Shown piece by piece: positions 16,015 to 24,268 of a stretch of DNA of 64,000 bases. Source of the stretch: Marmoricola endophyticus. GTDB taxonomy: Bacteria; Actinomycetota; Actinomycetes; Propionibacteriales; Nocardioidaceae. Within the stretch, counting starts at the first letter, position 1. Each line of letters starts with the position of its first letter. The notes beneath the pieces are model-generated. The model did no database searches. It saw only the letters and a program-made list of their open reading frames with translations, and was not told the DNA's origin. Location: assembly GCF_014644415.1 (NCBI RefSeq), contig NZ_BMKQ01000001.1:2233556-2297555 (forward strand). Reading direction: 5' to 3'. The translations under genes and the position numbers were made by a program.

Positions 16015-17796
16015 TCAGCGGCCGCCGTAGTACGCCCGGGTCGCCGCGGTCGCCCTCGCGTGCTGGTCGGCGAGGGCGTTCACCGAGACCTGATACCGCT
16101 TCGGCATCGGCACCCGGCAGGCCTCGCCGATGCAGGACTTGTAGCGCCGCCACATCCGGTCCAGGTCGGCCTGGACCCGGGCGTACGCGGGGTCCCCGAT
16201 CCGCGAGGTCAGCTCGAGCGGGTCGGTCCGCAGGTCGTAGAGCTCGCGCTCCCCGGTCGCGTAGCGGACGTACTTGTAGCGGCCGGTGTCGATGCCCACC
16301 TCGTTCAGCCCACCGTCGAACCCGTGACCGGCCCGCTTGATCCCGGTGAGCAGCCCCTCGGTGAGCATCGGGTACGTCCAGCCCCGGTCGCGGCCGTAGA
16401 GCACGTCGGCCTTGGACTCGCCGTCCATCGGACGGCTCGTCGCCGGGCCGGCGCCCGCGATGTCGAGGATGGTCGACGTCAGGTCGAAGGTGGTGACCGG
16501 CGTCTGCCGCACCCCGTGCGGGATGCCGGGCCCGGCGACCAGCAGGGGCACGCGGATCACCGGCTCGTGCGGCTTGATCTTGCCGATCCGTTGACGGTGC
16601 TCGCCGTTGTAGTAGCCGTTGTCGGAGGTGAACACCACGAGCGTGTGCGCCAGCTGCCCGGTGCTGCGCAGCCGGTCGATCACCGTGCCGAAGGCCCGGT
16701 CCCAGGCGTACAGCGCCTCGGCGCGCTGCCGCTCGGTGTCGCGCAGCCGGCGCTTCTCCACCGGTCCCGCCTCCGGCTGGCGGCGGTAGACCCGCGGCTT
16801 GTCGGAGAGGTCGGCCTCGGCGGCGTGGCCCACCGGCTGGCCGAGACCGTGGGTGACCTGCGTGTCGAAGCGTCCCTTCACCCAGCTCGGACGGGCCGGG
16901 GTGACGAACTCCTGCTCGCTGCCGTTGCGGCGGTGGTACGTCGGCGGGTCGTCGGGCTCGACCGGTCCGCCGTGGTGCGGCGCGACGGGTGTGAGCCACA
17001 GGAACCACGGCTTCGCCGGCCGCTCGGCGCCGTACGTCCCGATCAGGTCCGCGGCCTCGCTCGCGATCACGTCGGAGGAGTACTGCCCGGGGAACGAGGT
17101 CGGTTGGCCGTTGATGTTCTGGTTGAGGTGGAAGTAGTCGTACGTGCTGCCGGCGTACGGCCCCCGCCTGCCCGGCGTGCTGTCGAGGCCGGCCATCCAG
17201 TCCGTCCAGCCGGCGGGGACGTAGCGGTAGGACGACCGGCCCGTCACCTTCGAGCGGGCGACGCCGTACTTGTTGAGGTACTTGCCGACCATCGCGGTGC
17301 GGTAGCCCGCGCTGCTCAGCGACGTCGCGATGCTCTCGTGGTCGTCGATCGCGCCGAACCCGTACGGCCGCTCGTGGTAGAGCACGCCGTGGTTGTGCGC
17401 GTACTGGCCGAGCAGGAACGACGAGCGCGCCGGGCAGCACAGCGGGTACGGCGAGTACCCGTTGGTGAAGGTCAGGCCGCGGTCCTGGACGAACGCCCGG
17501 GTCCGCGGCAGGAACCTCAGCTCGTCGAAGCGCATGTCGTCGAGCATCACGACCATGACGTTGGGCCTCGGGCCGGGACGGGCGACGGCCGGGCTCGGCT
17601 CGGGTGAGGTCGTCTGGAAGGTCGCCCGGGAGGTCGCCGTGGCGGTGGGCGGCGCCGGGGCGCTGCCCCCCTGCGCGGTGGCGTCCCTGATCGCGAGGAC
17701 GCTGGCTGCCAGCGCGAGCACCACGACGACGGCCACCAGCAGCAGCCGATAGCGGCGCGTGAGTCCGAGAGCGTTCACGGGAACACCATTGCACAC
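16015..17796 (-). CDS. Membrane-anchored/secreted sulfatase
   Basis: A 593-aa protein with a hydrophobic segment near residues 17-37, a Ser/Thr/Pro-rich linker (about 45-75), then the sulfatase fold with NVMVVMLDDM metal ligands. The maturation motif C120-C-P-A-R is a CxPxR sequence, where the first Cys would become formylglycine. HNHG and a VFTSDNGYY segment supply further site residues. It is expected to hydrolyse sulfate esters outside the cell. Starts: GTG at 17796, directly beside a palindrome, or GTG at 17778. The second leaves the hydrophobic segment intact and may be the true one. It converges with the DUF429 gene, with 8 bp between. Confidence 0.92.
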   Translation of the reverse strand: MCNGVPVNALGLTRRYRLLLVAVVVVLALAASVLAIRDATAQGGSAPAPPTATATSRATFQTTSPEPSPAVARPGPRPNVMVVMLDDMRFDELRFLPRTRAFVQDRGLTFTNGYSPYPLCCPARSSFLLGQYAHNHGVLYHERPYGFGAIDDHESIATSLSSAGYRTAMVGKYLNKYGVARSKVTGRSSYRYVPAGWTDWMAGLDSTPGRRGPYAGSTYDYFHLNQNINGQPTSFPGQYSSDVIASEAADLIGTYGAERPAKPWFLWLTPVAPHHGGPVEPDDPPTYHRRNGSEQEFVTPARPSWVKGRFDTQVTHGLGQPVGHAAEADLSDKPRVYRRQPEAGPVEKRRLRDTERQRAEALYAWDRAFGTVIDRLRSTGQLAHTLVVFTSDNGYYNGEHRQRIGKIKPHEPVIRVPLLVAGPGIPHGVRQTPVTTFDLTSTILDIAGAGPATSRPMDGESKADVLYGRDRGWTYPMLTEGLLTGIKRAGHGFDGGLNEVGIDTGRYKYVRYATGERELYDLRTDPLELTSRIGDPAYARVQADLDRMWRRYKSCIGEACRVPMPKRYQVSVNALADQHARATAATRAYYGGR

Positions 17797-17812
17797 AAAG
17801 TCGATAGACTTT
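17797..17812 (-). promoter_or_regulatory. Palindrome at the sulfatase promoter
   Basis: AAAGTC-GATA-GACTTT is a perfect 6-bp inverted repeat with a 4-bp centre, in an AT-rich island. It abuts the first possible GTG of the sulfatase and overlaps a TAAAGT (minus strand, 17815-17810) that could be the -10 hexamer. This looks like a repressor site over promoter and start, but no binding protein can be named from the sequence. Confidence 0.45.
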
Positions 17813-17913
17813 AAATCGGACCATCCGACTCGCCGCGGATTCTATGCGGAGGACGTCTCGGTGCGGGGAGTTCTGCACAGGTCGTCGGGACGCGCCTGCG
17901 GCGTACCCGCGGA

Positions 17914-18681
17914 TCAGTCCAGGTGGGACTGCGCGGCGGCGCCGACGATGCCGGCGGAGTTGCGCAGCTGCGCGGGGATGATCTCGGTGCTGATGTCGAT
18001 GTAGTCGAAGAACTTCTCGGAGTTCTTCGAGACCCCGCCACCGACGACGAACAGGTCCGGGGAGAAGAGCTTCTCCAGCGTCTTGTAGTACGTCGTGAGC
18101 CGCTTGCCCCACTCCTTCCACGACAGGTCGTCGCGCTCGCGGGCACTCGTGGCGGCGCGGGACTCGGCGTCGTGGCCGTCGATCTCGAGGTGGCCGAGCT
18201 CGGAGTTGGGGATCAGGCGCCCCTCGTACAGGAACGCGCTGCCGATCCCGGTGCCCAGCGTGGTGAGGATGACCAGCCCCGTGCGACCCTTCGCGGCGCC
18301 GTACTGGAGCTCGGCGTACCCGGCCGCATCGGCGTCGTTGAGCACGTGCACGGGCCGACCGAGCCGCTCGGTGAGCAGCGCGTCCGCGTCGACGCCGATC
18401 CAGGACTTGTCGATGTTGGCGGCCGACTCCAGCACGCCGCGTCGTACGACGGCCGGCGCGCACACCCCGACGGGGCCGGTGGACTCGGGGAACGCGTCGA
18501 CGAGCTGACGCATCACCTCCGCGACCGCCTCTGGCGTGGCGGGCTTCGGCGTGTCGATCCGCTTCCGGTCCCGGGCGAACTCGCCGGTGACCAGGTCGAC
18601 GGGCGCCGCCTTGATGCCGGTGCCGCCGAAGTCGATCCCGATCGGCCAGACGGTGTCGGAGGGGCCTGAGGTGCTGCTCAT
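17914..18681 (-). CDS. ppgK: Polyphosphate glucokinase (ROK family)
   Basis: A 255-aa ROK-type kinase with the phosphate-binding [17 protein letters not shown] at the N-terminus, the catalytic Asp in [24 protein letters not shown], and [15 protein letters not shown], whose residues match actinobacterial PpgK. These enzymes phosphorylate glucose using polyphosphate, often ATP too. The [18 protein letters not shown] segment near the C-terminus is also typical. Length matches the Mycobacterium enzyme. The ATG at 18681 follows TAGCGT at 7 nt (minus strand), so it is probably leaderless. Confidence 0.96.
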   Translation of the reverse strand: MSSTSGPSDTVWPIGIDFGGTGIKAAPVDLVTGEFARDRKRIDTPKPATPEAVAEVMRQLVDAFPESTGPVGVCAPAVVRRGVLESAANIDKSWIGVDADALLTERLGRPVHVLNDADAAGYAELQYGAAKGRTGLVILTTLGTGIGSAFLYEGRLIPNSELGHLEIDGHDAESRAATSARERDDLSWKEWGKRLTTYYKTLEKLFSPDLFVVGGGVSKNSEKFFDYIDISTEIIPAQLRNSAGIVGAAAQSHLD

Positions 18682-18720
18682 GGGGCAGACGCTATCCGCA
18701 CCCGGTTCCGCCGTCGGGTT

Positions 18721-18897
18721 TCAGGAGGCGCCCGGGCCGTCCTCGCCCAGCGACATCCCCTCGTCCTCGTCGTCCTCGTCGGTCGGGCCGTGGGCCAGCG
18801 GGTTGTCGTCGTCGGGGCGTACGTCGTCGGGCAGCTGGTCGTCGCTGATGCCCGGCTGAGCCGCGTCGTCGCTGCCGGTCTTCTCGTCCTCGCTCAT
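18721..18897 (-). CDS. Small acidic hypothetical protein (58 aa)
   Basis: A short frame from ATG 18897 to TGA 18721 encodes a 58-aa, very acidic protein (runs such as PDDDN and DEDDEDEG) with few hydrophobic residues, so it is likely disordered. Support: TAGCGT sits 6 nt before the ATG, the same leaderless promoter layout as neighbouring genes, and a stop lies at the expected short length with normal codon use. It lies 39 bp upstream of ppgK, which has its own -10, on the same strand. I do not recognise a family with a known role. Confidence 0.65.
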   Translation of the reverse strand: MSEDEKTGSDDAAQPGISDDQLPDDVRPDDDNPLAHGPTDEDDEDEGMSLGEDGPGAS

Positions 18898-19011
18898 GCG
18901 ACGACGCTACCGCCGGGGGTGGTCGGGGGGCACGGATCCGCGGGACCGACGACCGGAGCAACCGCCAGAACCGGACATCTCGTTGGGTGACCGCGGTTAC
19001 AGTCCTGGACT

Positions 19012-20241
19012 GTGATCACGGGGACCGGCGTACGCGCGCGCACGCTCACCGCCGCGCTCGCGGCGGGGGCGCTGCTGCTCGGTGCGGCCGGGTGCGGGAC
19101 CAGGCAGGACGACGTCGAGACCTCGTCGCAGAAGGGCGAGCCGTCGGCCACCGCGACGCCGAGCTCCGACGTCCCCACCGTCGACGGGCTCGCGATGGAC
19201 ATGCCGCCGGCGCTGTCCCAGCCGGCGGTCTCCGCGGACATCCTGGTGACCGGCTCCTCCTCGCTGTCGAAGGACGCGGTGGAGAAGGTCGCGAAGCTCC
19301 GCGGCGTCACCGACACCGACTCGTTCTCGCTGGCGAACTTCTACGACGAGGAGCGGCCCGTCTCGTACGCCGCGGTCGACCCCGCGACGTTCCGCCGGTT
19401 CACGCCGGCCGGCTCGGCGAAGACCCAGGCGGTGTGGCAGCGCGTCGCCGGCGGCGAGATGGCGGTCGACCCGGCCGTGGGCAAGCGGCTCGAGGACGAC
19501 AAGGGCTACGTCCGCATGGGCACCGCCGAGGACGCCGACCGGGTCCACGTCGGGGCGTACGCGCCGCTCGTCGCGCGCGCGAGCGGCAAGAGCGTCATCG
19601 ACGCCGTGGTGAACGAGAAGTGGGCCTCCGAGCTCGGCATGAAGAAGGACAACGCGCTGCTGGTCTCCACCGGCGCGACCGCTCCGCGCGAGGTCTACTC
19701 GACGATCCAGAAGATCATGGGCAAGGACGCCAGCGTCCAGATCCTCGGGGTCGACCTGAAGATCGGACAGCAGCTCACGGCCGTGGTGACCGGAGGGTCC
19801 GTCACGGGCTCGCTGGACACGCTGCGCTACACCGCGACCGCCGGCGGCGGCGTGCGCGTCGACCCGGCGTGGGTGGCGAAGTACATCCGCACCGAGGAGG
19901 TCCCCATCCTCGGCAGGGTCACCTGCAACAAGGTGATGCTCCCCGAGCTGCGGGCCGCGCTCACCGAGGTCGTCCAGCGCGGCCTGGCCGACAAGATCCA
20001 CCCCGGCGAGTACGCCGGCTGCTTCGTGCCGAAGTTCATCGCCGGCACCAGCCAGCTCTCCTTCCACTCCTTCGGCACCGCCCTGGACATGAACGTCCCG
20101 GGCAACCAGCGCGGCACCGTGGGTGAGATGGACCGCACCGTCGTGGCGATCTTCAAGAAGTGGGGCTTCGCCTGGGGTGGCGACTGGAGCTACACCGACC
20201 CCATGCACTTCGAGCTGCACAAGGTCGTCGAGGCACGCTGA
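19012..20241 (+). CDS. M15-family D-Ala-D-Ala carboxypeptidase-like lipoprotein
   Basis: A 409-aa protein with a lipoprotein signal peptide (ALLLGAAGC lipobox, Cys near residue 28). The C-terminal part is an M15/VanY-type zinc peptidase: SFHSFGTALDMNV (the SxHxxGxAxD metal-ligand motif) and the final DPMHFEL motif with the second His ligand and catalytic Glu region. The long N-terminal part (about 60-270) has no clear family and may place the enzyme in the wall. Predicted to trim peptidoglycan stems. The GTG at 19012 follows TACAGT at 8 nt, so a leaderless start is likely. Confidence 0.9.
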   Translation: MITGTGVRARTLTAALAAGALLLGAAGCGTRQDDVETSSQKGEPSATATPSSDVPTVDGLAMDMPPALSQPAVSADILVTGSSSLSKDAVEKVAKLRGVTDTDSFSLANFYDEERPVSYAAVDPATFRRFTPAGSAKTQAVWQRVAGGEMAVDPAVGKRLEDDKGYVRMGTAEDADRVHVGAYAPLVARASGKSVIDAVVNEKWASELGMKKDNALLVSTGATAPREVYSTIQKIMGKDASVQILGVDLKIGQQLTAVVTGGSVTGSLDTLRYTATAGGGVRVDPAWVAKYIRTEEVPILGRVTCNKVMLPELRAALTEVVQRGLADKIHPGEYAGCFVPKFIAGTSQLSFHSFGTALDMNVPGNQRGTVGEMDRTVVAIFKKWGFAWGGDWSYTDPMHFELHKVVEAR

Positions 20242-20287
20242 CCCGGCCCGTCGCGACGACGTGCGTGCCGGGTCCTAGGTTGGGCCC

Positions 20288-21256
20288 ATGCGTGCAGCGA
20301 TGGTGAGCAGCCTGGACGGTCCCGACGCGGTCGAGGTGGTCGACGTCCCCGAGCCGACGGCGGGCGAGGGGCAGGTGCTGGTCGACGTGCAGACGGTCGG
20401 CATCGCCTGGCCCGACCTGCTGCTGTCCAAGGGCGAGTACCAGGTGCGCCCGGAGCTGCCCTTCGCCCTCGGCGTCGACGCCGCCGGCACCGTGCGCGAG
20501 GCGTCCGGGGAGTACGCCGCCGGCGACCGCGTCGCGGTGGTGCAGTCGCACGGCTCGGGCTGCGAGGTGCTCGCCGCGCCGTCCGAGGCGGTCTTCCCGC
20601 TGCCCGACGAGGTGTCCTTCGAGCAGGCCGCCGGGATCGGGATGAACTACCTGACCGCCCACTTCGCGCTCGCCGTGCGCGGGTCGCTGGCCGAGGGCGA
20701 GACGGTGCTCGTCACCGGCGCCGCCGGCGGGCTGGGCACGGCCCTGCTCCAGGTCGCCAAGGGCCTCGGCGCGCGGACTGTCGGGCTGGTCTCCACCGCC
20801 GAGAAGGCCGAGGTGGCTCGTACGGCCGGAGCCGACGCGACCGTGGTGCTGGAGGAGCTCGACGGGCGGCTGAAGGACGCGGTGGTGCAGGCTGCCGGCG
20901 GCCCCGTCGACATCGTGGCCGACGTCGTCGGCGGACAGCTGTTCACCGACTACCTCCGCTGCCTGGGCGAGGAGGGCCGGCTGCTGGTGCTCGGCTTCAC
21001 CGGCGGCTCGATCCCCGAGGTGAAGGTGAACCGGCTGCTGCTCAACAACGTCGACGTCCGTGGCGTCGGCTGGGGCGCGTACGCGATGTCGCGGCGCGGC
21101 TACATGCGCTGGCAGTGGGACGCGCTGGTGCCGATGATGCGTGCCGGCACCGTCGACCCGCCGCTCGGCCCGGTGCGCCCGGTCGAGGAGATCGGCGCCG
21201 CGCTGGTCGAGATGGCCGAGCGCAAGGTGCTGGGCAAAACGGTGCTTCGCTTCTGA
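20288..21256 (+). CDS. NADPH:quinone oxidoreductase (MDR family)
   Basis: A 322-aa zinc-free medium-chain dehydrogenase. A GroES-like N-terminal domain ([13 protein letters not shown]) is followed by a Rossmann domain with [27 protein letters not shown], the nucleotide-binding glycine motif. The structural and catalytic zinc cysteines are absent. It probably reduces quinones or enoyl substrates with NADPH, and the exact substrate is unknown. The ATG at 20288 is preceded by TAGGTT at 6 nt. It is the last ordinary gene before the lower-GC patch. Confidence 0.93.
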   Translation: MRAAMVSSLDGPDAVEVVDVPEPTAGEGQVLVDVQTVGIAWPDLLLSKGEYQVRPELPFALGVDAAGTVREASGEYAAGDRVAVVQSHGSGCEVLAAPSEAVFPLPDEVSFEQAAGIGMNYLTAHFALAVRGSLAEGETVLVTGAAGGLGTALLQVAKGLGARTVGLVSTAEKAEVARTAGADATVVLEELDGRLKDAVVQAAGGPVDIVADVVGGQLFTDYLRCLGEEGRLLVLGFTGGSIPEVKVNRLLLNNVDVRGVGWGAYAMSRRGYMRWQWDALVPMMRAGTVDPPLGPVRPVEEIGAALVEMAERKVLGKTVLRF

Positions 21257-21335
21257 GCCCTGGGGCGGCCGGACCAGTCGGCAGGTCGTGCTCCCTGGAG
21301 GCCGGCGCGGCGGTCCGATGCGGAGCCCCGCGGTG

Positions 21336-21762
21336 TCAGACGTCGGAGCTCGGCAGGTCGCACGGATCGAGAACGAGCACTCCGAGGGGCTCGAAGTGTC
21401 GGACGTTGCGCGTCACCACGGTCATCTCGGCGGACTCCGCAACCGCCGCGACGAGTGCGTCGTCGAACGGCGCGTGCTCGGGGACCCGGTACCGAGCGAG
21501 GACTCGCCGCTGCGACGTCGAAGGGCACCACGCGACCCGCAAACGCAGGCAGGACGTGATCCTCGAACCAGCGACGCAGGACCTCCCCCTGCCCGGCGTC
21601 GGCGCGTTCCTTCGCGATCACGCCGCGCTCGATCTCGGCGACGGTGAACGCCGACACGAACTGATCGCCCAGCGGCACCGACACGGCCCACGCCTCGACC
21701 GCGGGACTGCGCCCTCGAACCCGAAGCGTGGACACCACGTCGGTGTCCAGCAGGTACCTCAC
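21336..21762 (-). pseudogene. vapC-like PIN-domain toxin, frameshifted
   Basis: From GTG 21762 the first frame encodes the PIN start [12 protein letters not shown] (first Asp) and VAEIERGVI (Glu), and runs to about 21510. The rest ([18 protein letters not shown] with the third acid, then [13 protein letters not shown]) continues only in the next frame, ending at TGA 21336. The span of 427 nt is not a multiple of three. All PIN acidic positions are present across the two frames, so this is a recent frameshift (or a sequencing error) in a FitB/VapC-type ribonuclease toxin. It overlaps the broken antitoxin by 4 nt, the normal arrangement. Confidence 0.85.
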
Positions 21763-21975
21763 AGGTGCGCGGAGCGAGCGGTCAGCCCCAGCCGCTCGGG
21801 CTCGAACTAGAGCTCGGCGCCCTCGTCGGTTCCCGGCAGGTCGACGATCGTGGCGGTCGCTCAGTGCCTTGGTCAGCGCCTCGCGCGCCTCGGCCTCGAC
21901 TGACCGATGACTCTGCTCGGCACGCTTGCGCAGCGCCGCCTTGGTCCCCGCGGGAAGGTTGCGGAGCGCGGTCAC
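21759..21975 (-). pseudogene. vapB/FitA-like antitoxin, frameshift plus nonsense
   Basis: The N-terminal part from GTG 21975 reads [19 protein letters not shown] then [10 protein letters not shown], the ribbon-helix-helix start of FitA-type antitoxins. Near 21850 the frame shifts: the toxin-binding tail [14 protein letters not shown], then TAG, then [15 protein letters not shown] is found one frame over, ending at TGA 21759. The TAG (about 21810) sits where GAG would restore the ELEFEPER pattern. Thus it carries two lesions, while its 4-nt overlap with vapC is kept. The module is probably dead and decaying. Confidence 0.8.
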
Positions 21976-22101
21976 CCCGGCTCCGGAACGTCGCTCATCG
22001 TTTGGCTTACGGACAGTCGAGGAAACGGCCGGAGTGCCTGCCATCCTTCGCCGAGTGTTCTCCTGATGATGTGGAGCGTCGGTCGACCTGAGGAGGGCTC
22101 G

Positions 22102-22917
22102 ATGAACCAGTCAGTGGGTGGTATCGCTCTCGAGCTTGCCGGGGTGACGGTCTGGGTTCCCTCGGGAGAGCGACTCGTCGAAGACATCGACTGGACAGTC
22201 AGACACGGTGAGACCTGGGCCCTGCTGGGCCCCAACGGGGCTGGAAAGACGACGTTGCTGTCTCTCGCTGACACCTCACGCTTCCCCAGCGCCGGGCGCG
22301 TCACGATCCTCGGCCGCACCATGGGTCGCGTCGACATCTGGACGCTGCGAGCAGAGCTCGGTGCCGTCAATCCCAGCACGCAGATGCCTGAGGACCTCAA
22401 CGCCGAGGACGTGGTCCTGACCGGACGCACCGGCAGCGTGCACCCGATGTGGAAGAAGTACACAGCAGACGATCACCACCGTGCCGACGAGCTGATGACA
22501 GTGATGAGCTGCCAGCACCTGCGCGGCAGGCAAGTCAACGGCCTTTCTCAGGGCGAGCGAGGGCGCCTGCGCATCGCTCGATCACTGATGTCCGATCCCG
22601 AGCTGCTCTTGCTCGACGAGCCAGCGACCGGTCTCGATCTCATGGCGCGCGAGGAGCTGCTTTCCGCGATCTCCGTGATCCGCACCCACATGCCACAGAT
22701 CGCCATCGTGCTGGTCTCGCACCACATCGAGGAGCTACCCGCCTCGACGTCGCACGCCCTCCTCCTACGCGGCGGCCGGATCGTGTCCAAAGGGCCGGTC
22801 GCGCAGTCGCTGACCTCTTCACACGTCTCTGCATGCTTCGGCGGCGACATCACGATCCGCCGGCACCTTGGCCGCTGGTCCGCCCAGTTGGCCGACGCCT
22901 GGAGCCGCAAGGAATGA
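22102..22917 (+). CDS. Orphan ABC transporter ATP-binding protein
   Basis: A 271-aa ATPase with Walker [10 protein letters not shown], signature [15 protein letters not shown], Walker [14 protein letters not shown] and H-loop [11 protein letters not shown]. The SQGE variant and HIEELP ending resemble the ModF/YlmA-like stand-alone iron/molybdenum-type ATPases. The ATG at 22102 has AGGAGG 5 nt upstream, one of the best ribosome sites in the window. No permease lies beside it. Base composition is visibly less GC-rich than its neighbours, and it lies between a broken vapBC and a DUF4265 gene, which suggests horizontal acquisition. The transported substrate is unknown. Confidence 0.9.
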   Translation: MNQSVGGIALELAGVTVWVPSGERLVEDIDWTVRHGETWALLGPNGAGKTTLLSLADTSRFPSAGRVTILGRTMGRVDIWTLRAELGAVNPSTQMPEDLNAEDVVLTGRTGSVHPMWKKYTADDHHRADELMTVMSCQHLRGRQVNGLSQGERGRLRIARSLMSDPELLLLDEPATGLDLMAREELLSAISVIRTHMPQIAIVLVSHHIEELPASTSHALLLRGGRIVSKGPVAQSLTSSHVSACFGGDITIRRHLGRWSAQLADAWSRKE

Positions 22918-23164
22918 CAGAAGTCAAGAGCTCACCGCTAGCGACGATCGCCAGACCTGCGGTATCCGTGAGCTCGCGGAAATGCCGTCACCAGTCAGGG
23001 ATTCTCATGCGACGACGACGTTGGCCGACAATGCAGTTTGCCCCCGTCGTGAGAGCTGGTCTCGCTGAGGCGGAAGTGTGGGCGTCGTGATTCTTGGACT
23101 GCTCTCGAGACAGGCGCGGATGAGCTCCGGGCAGATCGTCAGCGCTGGTGACACGCCGAGCCCG

Positions 23165-23656
23165 ATGCCCCACCATGACCTGGTGGAGGACATGGTGAGA
23201 GTTCGCTTTGGGATGGAGCAGGACGATTCGGGATGGCCTCCGGTGACCTCGGAGGGCCTCTGGGCGTGGCCAGTAGGCCCTAGCCAGTTCAAGCTCGACA
23301 ACACCCCGTGGTTCGTACGCGGTGTCGCCGCCGACGACATCGTCGAGGCCGAGCAGGACGACGAGGGTGTGTGGTGGTGCACTCGGGTGCTAGAGGCTGG
23401 CGGTCGCGTAGTGGTTCGCGTCATCCCGCGCCTCGAGGGGCCCTTGAAGGGCGACCGACAGGCAGTTCTCGATGCTTTCGCTCCGCTCGGGGTCGAGGGT
23501 GAGGGCATAGCGGAACCGGTCAGCATCGTCGCGCTCGACATCAGTCCAGCCACGGCCGCCGATCCCGTGAAGCGTCTCTTGGAGCGAGGGCATGAGGATG
23601 GGTGGTGGCACTACGAAGAGGGGTGCGTCACCGATGACTGGCTCGCGTCGGGCTGA
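23165..23656 (+). CDS. DUF4265-family protein
   Basis: A 163-aa protein from ATG 23165. A longer in-frame reading from GTG 23078 is possible, but its extra 29 residues look unlike the family. The core MVRVRFGMEQDDSGWPPVTSEG, FKLDNTPWFVRGVAADDIV and DISPATAADPVKRLLERG fits DUF4265, a family of unknown function often found singly or near toxin and contact-dependent systems. Neither start has an obvious ribosome site. The gene lies in the lower-GC patch and is followed by 294 bp in which I see no gene. Confidence 0.75.
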   Translation: MPHHDLVEDMVRVRFGMEQDDSGWPPVTSEGLWAWPVGPSQFKLDNTPWFVRGVAADDIVEAEQDDEGVWWCTRVLEAGGRVVVRVIPRLEGPLKGDRQAVLDAFAPLGVEGEGIAEPVSIVALDISPATAADPVKRLLERGHEDGWWHYEEGCVTDDWLASG

Positions 23657-23950
23657 CTCTTGCCTAACAAGCTCAGTCCCAATAGCCGTCGTCACAGTCC
23701 TCGAGCGCCACTGACATTGCCTTGACTCGACCAGTGACCGCACCGCAGGAGGAACCCCGTGCGGAACGCACGCTCGTCAGACCCCGGCGTCGTCGCGGCA
23801 GCCCCGCAAGGCCCGTCCGGACGTCGTCACCGGGGCAGGCGCCCCGCGCGGCACATGGACGGTGGTCTGAGACCACCTTGGTGAGACCGCGGACTACTGA
23901 GCCCCCGGGATTGCGGAGTCGGAGGCCGCGCGAGCCCCTCGTCACATGGA

Positions 23951-24232
23951 TCAGGCCAGCAGGTCGGCCGCCTCGGGGTGCTTGTCGAACCACGCCTCGT
24001 AGAACGGGCAGCGGGGCACCACCCGCAGGCCACGGCGGCGTACGTCCTCCAGGGAGGTCGTGATGATCGTGCTCCCGATGCCCTCGCCGGCGTGGCTGTC
24101 GTCGACCTCGGTGTGGGTGAAGGTGATGACGTCGCCGTCGAGCGTGTAGGCCGCCAGACCGACCTGCTCGCCGTCGACGGTCGCGACGTAGCGGTGCGCC
24201 TCGGGCTGGTCGTGGACCTCAACCTGTGTCAT
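23951..24232 (-). CDS. Small GNAT-type N-acetyltransferase (YidJ/YjdJ-like)
   Basis: A 93-aa minimal acetyltransferase: AAYTLDGDVITFTHTEVDD strand pair, the acetyl-CoA loop AGEGIGSTIITTSLEDVRRRG (R/QxxGxG/A-like), and the conserved CPFYEAWFDKHPE ending, where the Cys and Tyr are typical of this small Gcn5-like family. The substrate is unknown. The ATG at 24232 follows TAGACT at 7 nt on the minus strand. Its promoter is packed back-to-back with that of the divergent M13 peptidase, with only 36 bp between the two starts. Confidence 0.9.
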   Translation of the reverse strand: MTQVEVHDQPEAHRYVATVDGEQVGLAAYTLDGDVITFTHTEVDDSHAGEGIGSTIITTSLEDVRRRGLRVVPRCPFYEAWFDKHPEAADLLA

Positions 24233-24239
24233 GCCGACA

Positions 24240-24262
24240 AGTCTAGGAAGCCTCGATAGGTT
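24240..24262. promoter_or_regulatory. Back-to-back leaderless -10 boxes
   Basis: The 36 bp between two divergent starts contain a -10 for each gene: TAGACT (minus strand, 24245-24240, 7 nt from the GNAT ATG) and TAGGTT (plus strand, 24257-24262, 6 nt from the M13 GTG). Each promoter's -35 region must therefore lie at or beyond the other gene's start, so the two RNA polymerases should exclude each other. Confidence 0.6.
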
Positions 24263-24268
24263 CGGGGG

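Noticed and set aside
21256-22101. Integrase, IS element or attachment repeats explaining the lower-GC patch
   Set aside because: No transposase motif, tRNA fragment or flanking direct repeats could be seen. Only the composition and pseudogenes support transfer.
23657-23950. Possible genes in the 294 bp after DUF4265
   Set aside because: The only frames are Arg/Pro-rich with poor codon use, and no promoter, repeat or RNA structure stood out.
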